Positions 7,498 through 14,696 of a stretch of 32,908 nucleotides of DNA are shown here, one piece after another. This DNA is from JACCTH01 sp050741915 (GTDB taxonomy: Bacteria; Actinomycetota; Acidimicrobiia; Spongiisociales; ZC4RG35). The notes beneath the pieces were generated by a model. The model was not told the origin of the DNA. It did no database searches and was given only the letters and a program-made list of their open reading frames with translations. The stretch covers positions 1 through 32,908 of the forward strand of contig JBOGEX010000096.1 in assembly GCA_050741915.1 (NCBI GenBank), read 5' to 3'. The position numbers were made by a program, and so were the translations under genes. The first letter of the stretch is position 1; every line of letters begins with the position of its first letter.

Positions 7498-8772
7498 GTG
7501 CAAGTAGCCGTAATCGGTGCCGGATACGTCGGGCTGGTGACCGCGGCCGGGCTCGCCAGCTTGGGCCATCGCGTGGCGTTGGCCGAAGCCAATCCTGTGC
7601 GCCTCGGGGCCCTGGAGAGCGGAGAGGTTCCGATCTACGAGGACGGCCTTTCCGAGCTCATCAAATGGGGCCGGGATGCCGGTCGGCTGACCTATCACGC
7701 TTCGAACCCCGACGCGGTCAAGGGAGCAGAACTAATCCTGCTTTGCCTCCCCACTCCTGCTGGCAGTGATGGCCGAGCCGACCTGTCAATTGTGAAAGCG
7801 GTCGTAGACGAACTGGCGTTGGCGGTTGACCCGAAGGCCCGCTTCGTGATCAAGTCGACGGTTCCACCCGGCACGGCCGTCGAACTGGGCAAGAGGTTGG
7901 CCAATCTCGGCAGCAGCGCCGTCGTCATCTCCCATCCGGAGTTCTTGCGAGAAGGGAGTGCGGTTCACGACTTCCTCCACCCCGATCGGATTGTGATCGG
8001 CGCCCACGACGAGGCCGACCTGAAGGCGGTGGCCTCGCTCTACGACAGCCTGGCCAAAGAGGTCATCGCGACCGATCCCACGTCGGCCGAAATGGTCAAG
8101 TACGCCTCCAACAGTTACCTGGCGACGCGGCTCACATTTGCCAACACCCTGGCGAACCTTTGCGAGGCAGTCGGAGCAGACATCGTCGATGTGCTCGAGG
8201 GAGTCGGTCTCGACCACCGCATCGGACCCCACTTCCTCAAGCCCGGGCCCGGTTATGGAGGGTCGTGCTTCCCCAAGGACACGCTGGCGCTGATTGGCGT
8301 GGCGGAGGATGCCGGTTATGACTTTCGATTGCTCAAAGCGGTGATCGATGCCGACGACGAGCAGCGGCAGCGGGTGGCCGAAAAGGTGAAGTTGGCCGCC
8401 GGGGGAGGGTTGCGGGGGCGCAAGGTGGCGGTGTGGGGGGTGGCTTTCAAAGCGGGCACCGACGACGTCCGGGAGTCGCCGGCGTCTCGCATCGCCCGGC
8501 TCCTGGTGAGCGACGGCGCTGACATTGTCGTCTACGACCCCGAGGGCCGCGACCCGGATCTCCATCACGTCGATTCCGCCCTCCAGGCGGTGGAAGGGGC
8601 CGACGTACTCCTGGTGGCGACCGAATGGCCAGAGTTCGGCCGGGTGGACCTAGCCGAGGTCGCTCGCCGGATGCGCGGTTACCGGGTGGTGGACGCTCGC
8701 AACTTGCTCGACCCCCGTCTCGTACGCAAGGCCGGCCTCGACTACTGGGGCCTCGGCCGCCCCAAGGCCTAG
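7498..8772 (+). CDS. ugd: UDP-glucose 6-dehydrogenase
   Basis: The enzyme oxidises UDP-glucose to UDP-glucuronate with two NAD+, supplying a uronic-acid donor for envelope polysaccharides. The N-terminal Rossmann motif is VAVIGAGYVGLVTA (residues 3-16). The central domain contains SAEMVKYASNSYLA. The catalytic Cys is in PGPGYGGSCFPKDT. The C-terminal UDP-binding domain starts near GRKVAVWGVAFKAGTDDVRESPA. Its 424 residues match the family. The GTG start at 7498 has GGGAG about 7 bases upstream. The close relative GDP-mannose dehydrogenase shares this fold, so substrate is assigned by overall likeness. It follows the LCP gene on the same strand and faces cofE across a structured gap. Confidence 0.92.
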   Translation: MQVAVIGAGYVGLVTAAGLASLGHRVALAEANPVRLGALESGEVPIYEDGLSELIKWGRDAGRLTYHASNPDAVKGAELILLCLPTPAGSDGRADLSIVKAVVDELALAVDPKARFVIKSTVPPGTAVELGKRLANLGSSAVVISHPEFLREGSAVHDFLHPDRIVIGAHDEADLKAVASLYDSLAKEVIATDPTSAEMVKYASNSYLATRLTFANTLANLCEAVGADIVDVLEGVGLDHRIGPHFLKPGPGYGGSCFPKDTLALIGVAEDAGYDFRLLKAVIDADDEQRQRVAEKVKLAAGGGLRGRKVAVWGVAFKAGTDDVRESPASRIARLLVSDGADIVVYDPEGRDPDLHHVDSALQAVEGADVLLVATEWPEFGRVDLAEVARRMRGYRVVDARNLLDPRLVRKAGLDYWGLGRPKA

Positions 8773-8783
8773 GGCAACCGGCG

Positions 8784-8894
8784 TTTTTATGAGGTAGGCA
8801 GGCAGTTCTAATGCCGGTCTACGCGCGGAGAAATCTCAGCCGGGATTTTCTGAGTCCAGACCGGCAGTTTCACTGCCGGTCTGGCTCATAAAAA
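8784..8894. repeat. Inverted-repeat element between ugd and cofE: two 37-base arms, each with an internal dyad
   Basis: The left arm (8784-8820) begins TTTTTATGAG and ends TGCCGGTCT. The right arm (8858-8894) is its imperfect inverted copy, matching at 29 of 37 positions by my count. The right arm itself contains a perfect 11-base-pair hairpin with a TTC loop (AGACCGGCAGT at 8858-8868 with 8872-8882); the left arm has a decayed version. A 37-base spacer holds a further CTCAG/CTGAG dyad. It sits between convergent genes and could act as a bidirectional terminator. However, no U-tract follows the hairpin on either strand, and the paired-arm layout looks more like a BIME/REP-like or miniature mobile element. 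Confidence 0.75.
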
Positions 8895-8909
8895 GATTGT
8901 TGAGACGCC

Positions 8910-9602
8910 CTAGCGGAACATGTCCTCGGCCGGGGGGCGAATCAGATCGGTGGCGCGTCCTTCCCCGGCTGGATATCTATAACCACTGACCAAGACCGCC
9001 GGAACACCTGAGGCTTTGCCAGTCACCAACTCGGCCGCCGCCGCGATCTCGTCGGCCACCGCCATTTCAGTCACCTCGAGCACCCGGCCTCCCATGTCGG
9101 TCGAACCACGAAGGTCGAGGATGGGGAGCATGCCGGACACCCCAATGGCAACGTCGACCAGTCCCCGACGCCAGGCCCGTCCGAATGTGTCCGTGATGAT
9201 GACCGCGAGTGAGACACCGAGCTCTCGCTCGATACGGAGCCGAATGCGATGGGCTGAGCGGTCGGGGTCAGCGGGCAGAAGCACCACCTGTTCGCCTTCG
9301 ACATTCGACCGGTCCACCCCGGCGTTGGCGCAGACGAAGCCATGTTTGGTCACTGTGATCACCAGAGGACCACGCCTGCGCAGAATCGTCGCTGCCTCTT
9401 CTTCGACTATCCGCCGATAGTCGGCCTCATCCTTCGCCTCCCGGACTGCCCCCTCCGCCTTGGAGACAACTTTTTGGGTGACCACCAGGACATTTCCATC
9501 CTCTGGCGTCATTGGCCGGAGCGCCGCGGCGAGCATCGCCCCCAAGTCATCGCCACTGCGGACCTCTGGCATCCCGGTGAGGGGACGGATCGTGACTGTC
9601 AC
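8910..9602 (-). CDS. cofE: Coenzyme F420-0:L-glutamate ligase (CofE / FbiB N-terminal type)
   Basis: The enzyme adds L-glutamate residues to F420-0 using GTP. The order VTIRPLTGMPEV, VLVVTQKVVSKAEG, a central HGFVCANAGVDRSN segment and TDTFGRAWRRGLVDVAIG matches the family. Its roughly 230 residues correspond to the archaeal-type single-domain enzyme or the N-terminal half of mycobacterial FbiB. The C-terminal nitroreductase-like domain of FbiB, which reduces the dehydro precursor, is absent here and would have to be encoded elsewhere. The GTG start at 9602 overlaps the cofD stop as GTGA, so the two genes are translationally coupled. The stop faces the inverted-repeat element. Confidence 0.92.
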   Translation of the reverse strand: MTVTIRPLTGMPEVRSGDDLGAMLAAALRPMTPEDGNVLVVTQKVVSKAEGAVREAKDEADYRRIVEEEAATILRRRGPLVITVTKHGFVCANAGVDRSNVEGEQVVLLPADPDRSAHRIRLRIERELGVSLAVIITDTFGRAWRRGLVDVAIGVSGMLPILDLRGSTDMGGRVLEVTEMAVADEIAAAAELVTGKASGVPAVLVSGYRYPAGEGRATDLIRPPAEDMFR

Positions 9603-10528
9603 CTGCGGCGTGCTGTCGAAGCCAGATTGACCACGGACTGGGCGAGCTTGATCGATCCCTCGAGATCAGGCATGCGGGTGTCGGAGAGATGGATCCGTGG
9701 TTGGGCGCCGCCCACCGCATCATCCGCATCCGTCTGGTCGATGAGCAGGTCTGTCAACAATCCGTCGTAGGCGGAAATGATCCCGGCCGTGCTCGACCCG
9801 ATGCCCAGCGACTGCAAGACTCGATGCGCCGGTCCTTTGAGGGCAGTGCCCCCGATCAGCGGGCTTACTCCCACCACTGCGTGATGGGCGGAGATGGTGT
9901 CGGCTATGCCGGGAACCGCCAGTATCGGCCAGATTGAGAGGATGGGGTTAGACGGGCCGATGATGATCGCATCGCAATTGGTCAAGGCCTCCATCACCCC
10001 CGGAGCCGGTCGGCAAAAACCGGCGCCACGGAATCGAATGTCAACGACTTCGTCTGCGTGACTACGCCCGACGAAGTACTCCTGGAACGACACCCAGCCC
10101 GCGTCGGGGAGGCGAACCTCGGTTCGTAGGGGATCGTCGGTAACCGGGAGAATCGTGGCCGCAATTCCAAACGCCGAAGCGAGGGCAGTGGTCACCCATG
10201 TGAGGGACCATCCCGACAACAACCGATCAGTCCGGAAGAGATTGGTGGCAATGTCTCCATCTCCGATTCGAAAGCTGGCATCGATCGGCAGGGCGTCGAG
10301 TGCCCTCATCGCGACGAAGGGGTCGTCCTGGAGGCCCCAACCCTGCGGTCCTTCCCGGCCGGCCATGGTGTAGATCACGGTGTCGATGTCGGGGGAGATC
10401 GAGAGGCCGTAGATACGGTCGTCGTCCCCAACATTGACGATGACGGTGAGTTCAACGCCGTTGACGGACGCCAAGCCGCGTCCGAGTTTGGCCCCCCCGA
10501 CCCCGCCGGATAGAAGTGTCAGCCTCAC
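9599..10528 (-). CDS. cofD: 2-phospho-L-lactate / phosphoenolpyruvate transferase of F420 synthesis (CofD / FbiA)
   Basis: CofD/FbiA joins the guanylylated lactyl or enolpyruvyl unit to the deazaflavin Fo, giving (dehydro)F420-0. The N-terminus VRLTLLSGGVGGAKLGRGL is the family's nucleotide/phosphate-binding start, followed by VNVGDDDRIYGLSISPDIDTV and IIIGPSNPILSI. The frame is open upstream to 10771, but homology begins at the GTG at 10528, preceded by GGGAG 8 bases away; that gives 309 residues, the normal length. It is the first gene of a two-gene operon with cofE. The Fo synthase and the guanylyltransferase (CofC/FbiD) are not in the window. Its start lies 45 bases from that of the divergent glycosyltransferase, so the promoters share this short gap. 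Confidence 0.92.
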   Translation of the reverse strand: MRLTLLSGGVGGAKLGRGLASVNGVELTVIVNVGDDDRIYGLSISPDIDTVIYTMAGREGPQGWGLQDDPFVAMRALDALPIDASFRIGDGDIATNLFRTDRLLSGWSLTWVTTALASAFGIAATILPVTDDPLRTEVRLPDAGWVSFQEYFVGRSHADEVVDIRFRGAGFCRPAPGVMEALTNCDAIIIGPSNPILSIWPILAVPGIADTISAHHAVVGVSPLIGGTALKGPAHRVLQSLGIGSSTAGIISAYDGLLTDLLIDQTDADDAVGGAQPRIHLSDTRMPDLEGSIKLAQSVVNLASTARRR

Positions 10529-10572
10529 CGTCTGTTCTCCCAAGATTGCAGTAACACTCGTTGCGGCCCACA

Positions 10573-13218
10573 ATGGCCGCTTCCATGAGCAGCCCGCCGG
10601 TTTCTCCGGCCGCTCCCTCCTCTCAGAAGCCCCCGGCCTCCCCCGCGGTGGCCCTAGCTGTCCTCGCCTCGCCGAGCATGGAGCTCGAAGAAACCCTCGC
10701 CGCGATCGGCAAACAAGTTTATGTCCCGGCTCAGGTGCTCGTCGTCGGCGGGTCGGAGGAGGTCGAACCACAACTCCGCGTCTCTGGCCCTGAGGACATC
10801 GTCGGTCGGCTGGCCGAGGGCATCGCCTTCGTCTGGTGGATCCACGGCGACTCTCGGCCCCGACCAGACGCCCTGGCTGCCCTGGTGGAGGAGACCCTGC
10901 GCAACGACGCCGCCGTGGCCGGATCGAAGATCCTCACCGCCGACGACCGGCTCGAAGCGGTTGGTGGAGCGACCGATGTCTTCGGCGACCCCTATACCGG
11001 CCTCGACCCCGGGGAGCTCGACCTTGAGCAGTACGACGTGGTGCGAGAGGTGGCGTTTGTCTCGGCGGTCTCCCTCCTGGTGCGTCGCGACCTTCTCCGC
11101 GGACTCGGGGGCTTCGATCGCAAGCTCCCGCTGCAGGCGGCGGGACTCGACTTTTGCCAGAGGGCACGGGTCGCTGGTGGCCGGGTGATCGTCGTCCCCT
11201 CGTCGGAGGTTTTCCATCAATCCCCTTGCGTGGCCAAAGCTCCTTCCTGGCAGGAGCAGGGAGGGCGCCACAAGGCCATGCTTGTGGCATATCGGCCCAT
11301 CACCCTGGCATGGGTCGTTCCCGTCGGCGGATTGGTGGGCCTGGTCGACGGCCTCGGGCAAATTGTGCTCGGGCGCTTCGGGCCAATTTTCGGAGCGGTC
11401 CTCTCGTGGCTCTGGGTGACTGCCCAGATCCCATCTGTCCTCGGCGCCCGCCGAAGGCTCAAGCGAGTCCGCTCGGTCGGGGACGAGGAGCTTTTTCGAT
11501 TTCAGGTCGCCGGCTCAACCCGTTTGCGTCGCACCGCCTCCGAACTTGGCGATCGTTTCAACCGCGCCCTCGACGAAGAAGAGTCCGGCTCCCTCGCCGA
11601 TCGGGCTCGCTCCGCGTGGCGGAGGCCGTCCTTGGGCCTCGGCGTCGCGTCCTCTATCGCAGTCCTCATTGCTACCCGTGGGATCTGGTTCGCCGGTCCC
11701 CCTCAGGTGGGCTTTGCGCTCCCGCCGAGCGTGTCCGGGTTAGTCGCGGCTTACGGCGGCGGCCTCAACCCCGCTGGGTTCGGATCGGATCTGGTCCCAC
11801 CACCGATCGTCGGATTCGCCTCATTGGTGCACATGATCTTGGGACGGAGACCACTTCTGGCCGGCGCCCTCATCACTCTTGCTGCCGCCGCTCTGGCCTT
11901 GACCGGTATGGCGCGGCTGGCACGGCGGTCCGGTGCTGGAACCGTGGGAAGTGCGATCGCCGGATGGGCGTACATGGGCGGTGCTACGGCAGTGGCAGTT
12001 GCCGCCAGTGGCAACTGGCCCGCATTGATCGCCGCAGGTCCTCTGCCGTGGGCGCTCGACTCGATTCTGGCTACCCCGGCGACCGACTGGCGACGTCGAA
12101 TTGGCCGATACGCCGTCGGTGGCCTGGCGGCTGGCTTGGTGGCGGTGGCTTATCCGCCGCTTCTAGTCGTCGTTTCGATGATCGCACTTATTTGGGCAGT
12201 GGCGGCCCGTCGTCCCCAGGCGTTGGTGGCGGGCCTGGCGACGACTGCGCTTGGAGCCGGTCTGGTCCTGCCCTACATCGTGGGGGCTGATCTCTTCGAC
12301 GTGCTCCTGGCCGGTAATCGCCCAGTGATAACTGCCGAGTGGCTTTGGCTGCTCGCAGTCGGCGCCGGTCTGCTGGTGAGCGCGCTTTGGGGAAATCGAT
12401 CGCGGCTCCCGGGGATCTGGCTGGCCTCGTTTCTGATTGGAGGCGGGTACCTAGTCAGCCAGCTTCCGACGATCCTGCCAGCCGGCTCAGTTGTCGCCCT
12501 CTTGGCGGCGGCCCTGGGAAGTGGACTTGTGGCTTCCGTTCTCGTCGAACTGCGAATACCAATGTTTCGAGCCGGTGGGGCGATGGTGACAGCGATGTTG
12601 TTGATCCCGGCGCTGCTTGTGATTGGCCAGGGCCGCCTCGGTCTGCCCGGGGACGAATGGTCCGGACGTCTCGATTTCGTTGAGACCTTGAGCGCCGGGG
12701 TAGAACCGGGTCGAGCACTTTTGATTGGTCCCCCGGACACCTTGCCGGGCGAGACCCGTTCCATGTTTGGATTCGATTACCGCACCGTCGATGGGGGGCT
12801 CGCCACTCTGACCCAGGCCTACCTGAGCCCACCGGGATTGCTCGATCAAGAGTTGGAAAGGACCGTTACGGAGAACTTGCTGGGGGGCGTTGGTCTTCGA
12901 CCCGGCGAGGCCCTGGCTCAGTTGGGGATCGAATGGTTGGTTGTTGTACCCGGCTCCACGTTCCCAACGGAGGTGCTCGACCGACAAGTGGACCTCGCCC
13001 AGCGGCCGGTGGCGACCGGCTTGGGGGTCTATCAAAACCTCGTCCCCGTCGACGAGGTCAGTGCCGAAGTAACTCCCGATCCGCTCCTGAGGCTCGCCGG
13101 CTGGATCTCGCTGGCTTTGGGTCTGGTACTTCTGGTGGCTGGCTATTGGGGGCGTGGTCGAGTGCCCCAACCCGTGATGGCTCCCGACAGAATCGAAGAG
13201 ATGGCGGTGGCGTCGTGA
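10573..13218 (+). CDS. Large glycosyltransferase family 2-like integral membrane protein
   Basis: Residues 25-260 look like a GT-A (family 2) domain: VLVVGGSEE, WWIHGDSRPRPDALAALVEE, SLLVRRDLLRGLGGFD and GLDFCQRARVAGGRV. The usual acidic motifs are altered: the metal-binding DxD position reads HGDS, and the ED before D(L/F)C reads GL. About ten hydrophobic segments follow from about 250 to 660. An extracytoplasmic region and a final membrane helix near 850 complete it. A role in exporting or building an envelope glycan is inferred; substrate unknown. ATG 10573 is chosen, but TTG 10561 or ATG 10585 are possible and no strong ribosome site is seen. The stop overlaps the DUF5719 gene start (GTGA). 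Related GT2-DUF5719 pairs are, as I recall, common in actinobacteria. Confidence 0.85.
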   Translation: MAASMSSPPVSPAAPSSQKPPASPAVALAVLASPSMELEETLAAIGKQVYVPAQVLVVGGSEEVEPQLRVSGPEDIVGRLAEGIAFVWWIHGDSRPRPDALAALVEETLRNDAAVAGSKILTADDRLEAVGGATDVFGDPYTGLDPGELDLEQYDVVREVAFVSAVSLLVRRDLLRGLGGFDRKLPLQAAGLDFCQRARVAGGRVIVVPSSEVFHQSPCVAKAPSWQEQGGRHKAMLVAYRPITLAWVVPVGGLVGLVDGLGQIVLGRFGPIFGAVLSWLWVTAQIPSVLGARRRLKRVRSVGDEELFRFQVAGSTRLRRTASELGDRFNRALDEEESGSLADRARSAWRRPSLGLGVASSIAVLIATRGIWFAGPPQVGFALPPSVSGLVAAYGGGLNPAGFGSDLVPPPIVGFASLVHMILGRRPLLAGALITLAAAALALTGMARLARRSGAGTVGSAIAGWAYMGGATAVAVAASGNWPALIAAGPLPWALDSILATPATDWRRRIGRYAVGGLAAGLVAVAYPPLLVVVSMIALIWAVAARRPQALVAGLATTALGAGLVLPYIVGADLFDVLLAGNRPVITAEWLWLLAVGAGLLVSALWGNRSRLPGIWLASFLIGGGYLVSQLPTILPAGSVVALLAAALGSGLVASVLVELRIPMFRAGGAMVTAMLLIPALLVIGQGRLGLPGDEWSGRLDFVETLSAGVEPGRALLIGPPDTLPGETRSMFGFDYRTVDGGLATLTQAYLSPPGLLDQELERTVTENLLGGVGLRPGEALAQLGIEWLVVVPGSTFPTEVLDRQVDLAQRPVATGLGVYQNLVPVDEVSAEVTPDPLLRLAGWISLALGLVLLVAGYWGRGRVPQPVMAPDRIEEMAVAS

Positions 13219-14510
13219 GCATTTGGCTTCAGAGAGTTGGAATCCCCTTCGTGGCACTCCTCGCCCTCGGCGGTGGACAGCTCCTTCCGCCTCCTTCTCC
13301 GGTCGCAAGCCCTTCGACGCCGGCACCGGCTGCTGACCCGTACGCGGTTTGCGCGGTGGCCATCGCCGGGGGCGGATTCGATGGGCGCGTGGGCATCGTG
13401 ACGGATACCGATCTGAATGGCCAACTTGGGGGGGTGGGGCTCGATCGGGCGCCAACTTCTTTCGAAGTCGGATCGGGTAACGGTTTCACGCTCGAGGTGG
13501 GCACTCTTGCCGAGGTGGGGGTCAACCCGGTCCTCATCGAGTCGGCCGCGGGAGCCATCGGTCAACTGGCGGCGGCTACCTACGACCGTGCCGGAGCCGT
13601 TCCCGCTTTATCCGGTTGCACACCTGCGATTTCGGGACCGGTTGCCCTCCTTGGCCTGGCGACCAATGCGGGGGAAGGATCTTCGCTTGTGATCTCAAAT
13701 CCGTTTGCGGCTGAGGCGTCGGTGACTTTGACCGGTTCGAGTGAATTTGGACCGGACACTCCCTCTGAGCTCGAAGCCGTCCGGATTCCGGCCAACTCCA
13801 CGCTTGAGCTCGTACTGGATCAGTCGATGGCGGGTAGGGAACAGCTCGGATTCACGCTGCAACCGGAGCGTGGATTGGTGATCGCCGGCATGATTCGGAC
13901 TGGTCCTGACACCGCAATTTCGGAGGCGATACCCGGCGCTCGCCAGTGGCATGTTGCTCTTCCTGGTTTTGGGATCGATGGACAACTGATCGTTCGCAAC
14001 CTGGCGGGAGTCGACTCTGCTTTTCGCATCGACCGCATCGATACATCCGGAGTGGTCGATGGCGTCGAATCTGGGTCGCTCGCCCCGGGTGAGCAACTCG
14101 TCTTCAGTCTCTTGGAAATGGGCGGAAGCGGCGGTGGCTTTGTTGTGAACGCCGAGGAGGACGTCGCCGTCGCCACCACCTATGTCGGCGAAGAATTGCG
14201 CACGGTTTCTGCGGCCGCGTCGACGACCGCTATTCAATGGCTGGTCCCTGTCTCAGCCACTGCCGAGGAGGGCGAGAACGCGTTGTGGGTCCTCAACCCT
14301 GAGGAGACCGATACGACTGCGTCGATTCAGATATTCGATCGGAGCGGTGCTCCCCGCGACATCGTTCTTCCTGCTGGGACCACCACCGGGCTTCTGGTCG
14401 ACCTCGACGGGGCCGGAGCCTCGATTACGGCGGGTCATCCGGTGGCAGTGTTCTTCGGAGTTCTCAACGGCGCCCGCGCGGCGATGACTCCGGCCCACCC
14501 CCTCGACTGA
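13215..14510 (+). CDS. DUF5719-like secreted protein
   Basis: The GTG at 13215 overlaps the stop of the preceding membrane glycosyltransferase (GTGA), so the two are translationally coupled and likely act together. The 431-residue product starts with a short basic stretch and a hydrophobic segment (GIPFVALLALGGG), a signal peptide or anchor, then a Pro/Ser/Ala-rich linker. The rest is rich in beta-strand-like repeats, for example SSLVISNPFAAEASVTL, QLIVRNLAGVDSAFRI and NALWVLNPEETDTTASI. These look like repeated extracytoplasmic beta-sandwich units. I assign it to the DUF5719 family from this architecture and context; the biochemical role is unknown. The frame is open upstream to 12933, but that part lies in the glycosyltransferase gene and is a shadow. 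Confidence 0.78.
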   Translation: MSIWLQRVGIPFVALLALGGGQLLPPPSPVASPSTPAPAADPYAVCAVAIAGGGFDGRVGIVTDTDLNGQLGGVGLDRAPTSFEVGSGNGFTLEVGTLAEVGVNPVLIESAAGAIGQLAAATYDRAGAVPALSGCTPAISGPVALLGLATNAGEGSSLVISNPFAAEASVTLTGSSEFGPDTPSELEAVRIPANSTLELVLDQSMAGREQLGFTLQPERGLVIAGMIRTGPDTAISEAIPGARQWHVALPGFGIDGQLIVRNLAGVDSAFRIDRIDTSGVVDGVESGSLAPGEQLVFSLLEMGGSGGGFVVNAEEDVAVATTYVGEELRTVSAAASTTAIQWLVPVSATAEEGENALWVLNPEETDTTASIQIFDRSGAPRDIVLPAGTTTGLLVDLDGAGASITAGHPVAVFFGVLNGARAAMTPAHPLD

Positions 14511-14539
14511 TTCGAGACGGTTCAATCTCCCGTTCCGCG

Positions 14540-14653
14540 CCCCAAATTCGGTGCAGGAAGACAAGCTGGGAGCTAATTCGTCGCAGGGCGACCAGGGGTT
14601 GGTCGTGGTGCGACAGATTTGGGGAGAAGTGTTCGTGGTTGCACCAAATTTGG
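14540..14653. other. Structured intergenic region with nested and mutually exclusive inverted repeats
   Basis: This is the 186-base gap between convergent DUF5719 and GH15 genes. A nested hairpin spans 14580-14614: GTCGCA pairs with TGCGAC, and inside it CGACCA pairs with TGGTCG, separated by a GGG/TGG internal loop and closed by GGGGT. It is framed by CCCCAAAT (14540-14547) and ATTTGGGG (14617-14624). The same left segment (14542-14554) also matches 14641-14653 as an inverted repeat at 12 of 13 positions, so the two outer pairings exclude each other. No U-tract follows. It may be a bidirectional terminator, a small RNA or a decayed element. I see no gene in the gap. Confidence 0.6.
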
Positions 14654-14696
14654 TCTGCGGCCTAAGCCAGGAGCCGGCGGAGGGTTGGGCCTTTCT

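Noticed and set aside
11154..12290. 378-codon open frame inside the membrane glycosyltransferase gene
   Set aside because: Its product is Arg/Pro-rich with no hydrophobic segments or motifs; it is an alternate-frame shadow of a high-G+C gene.
12487..13455. 322-codon reverse-strand open frame
   Set aside because: It spans the junction of two coupled forward genes and has no recognisable domain.
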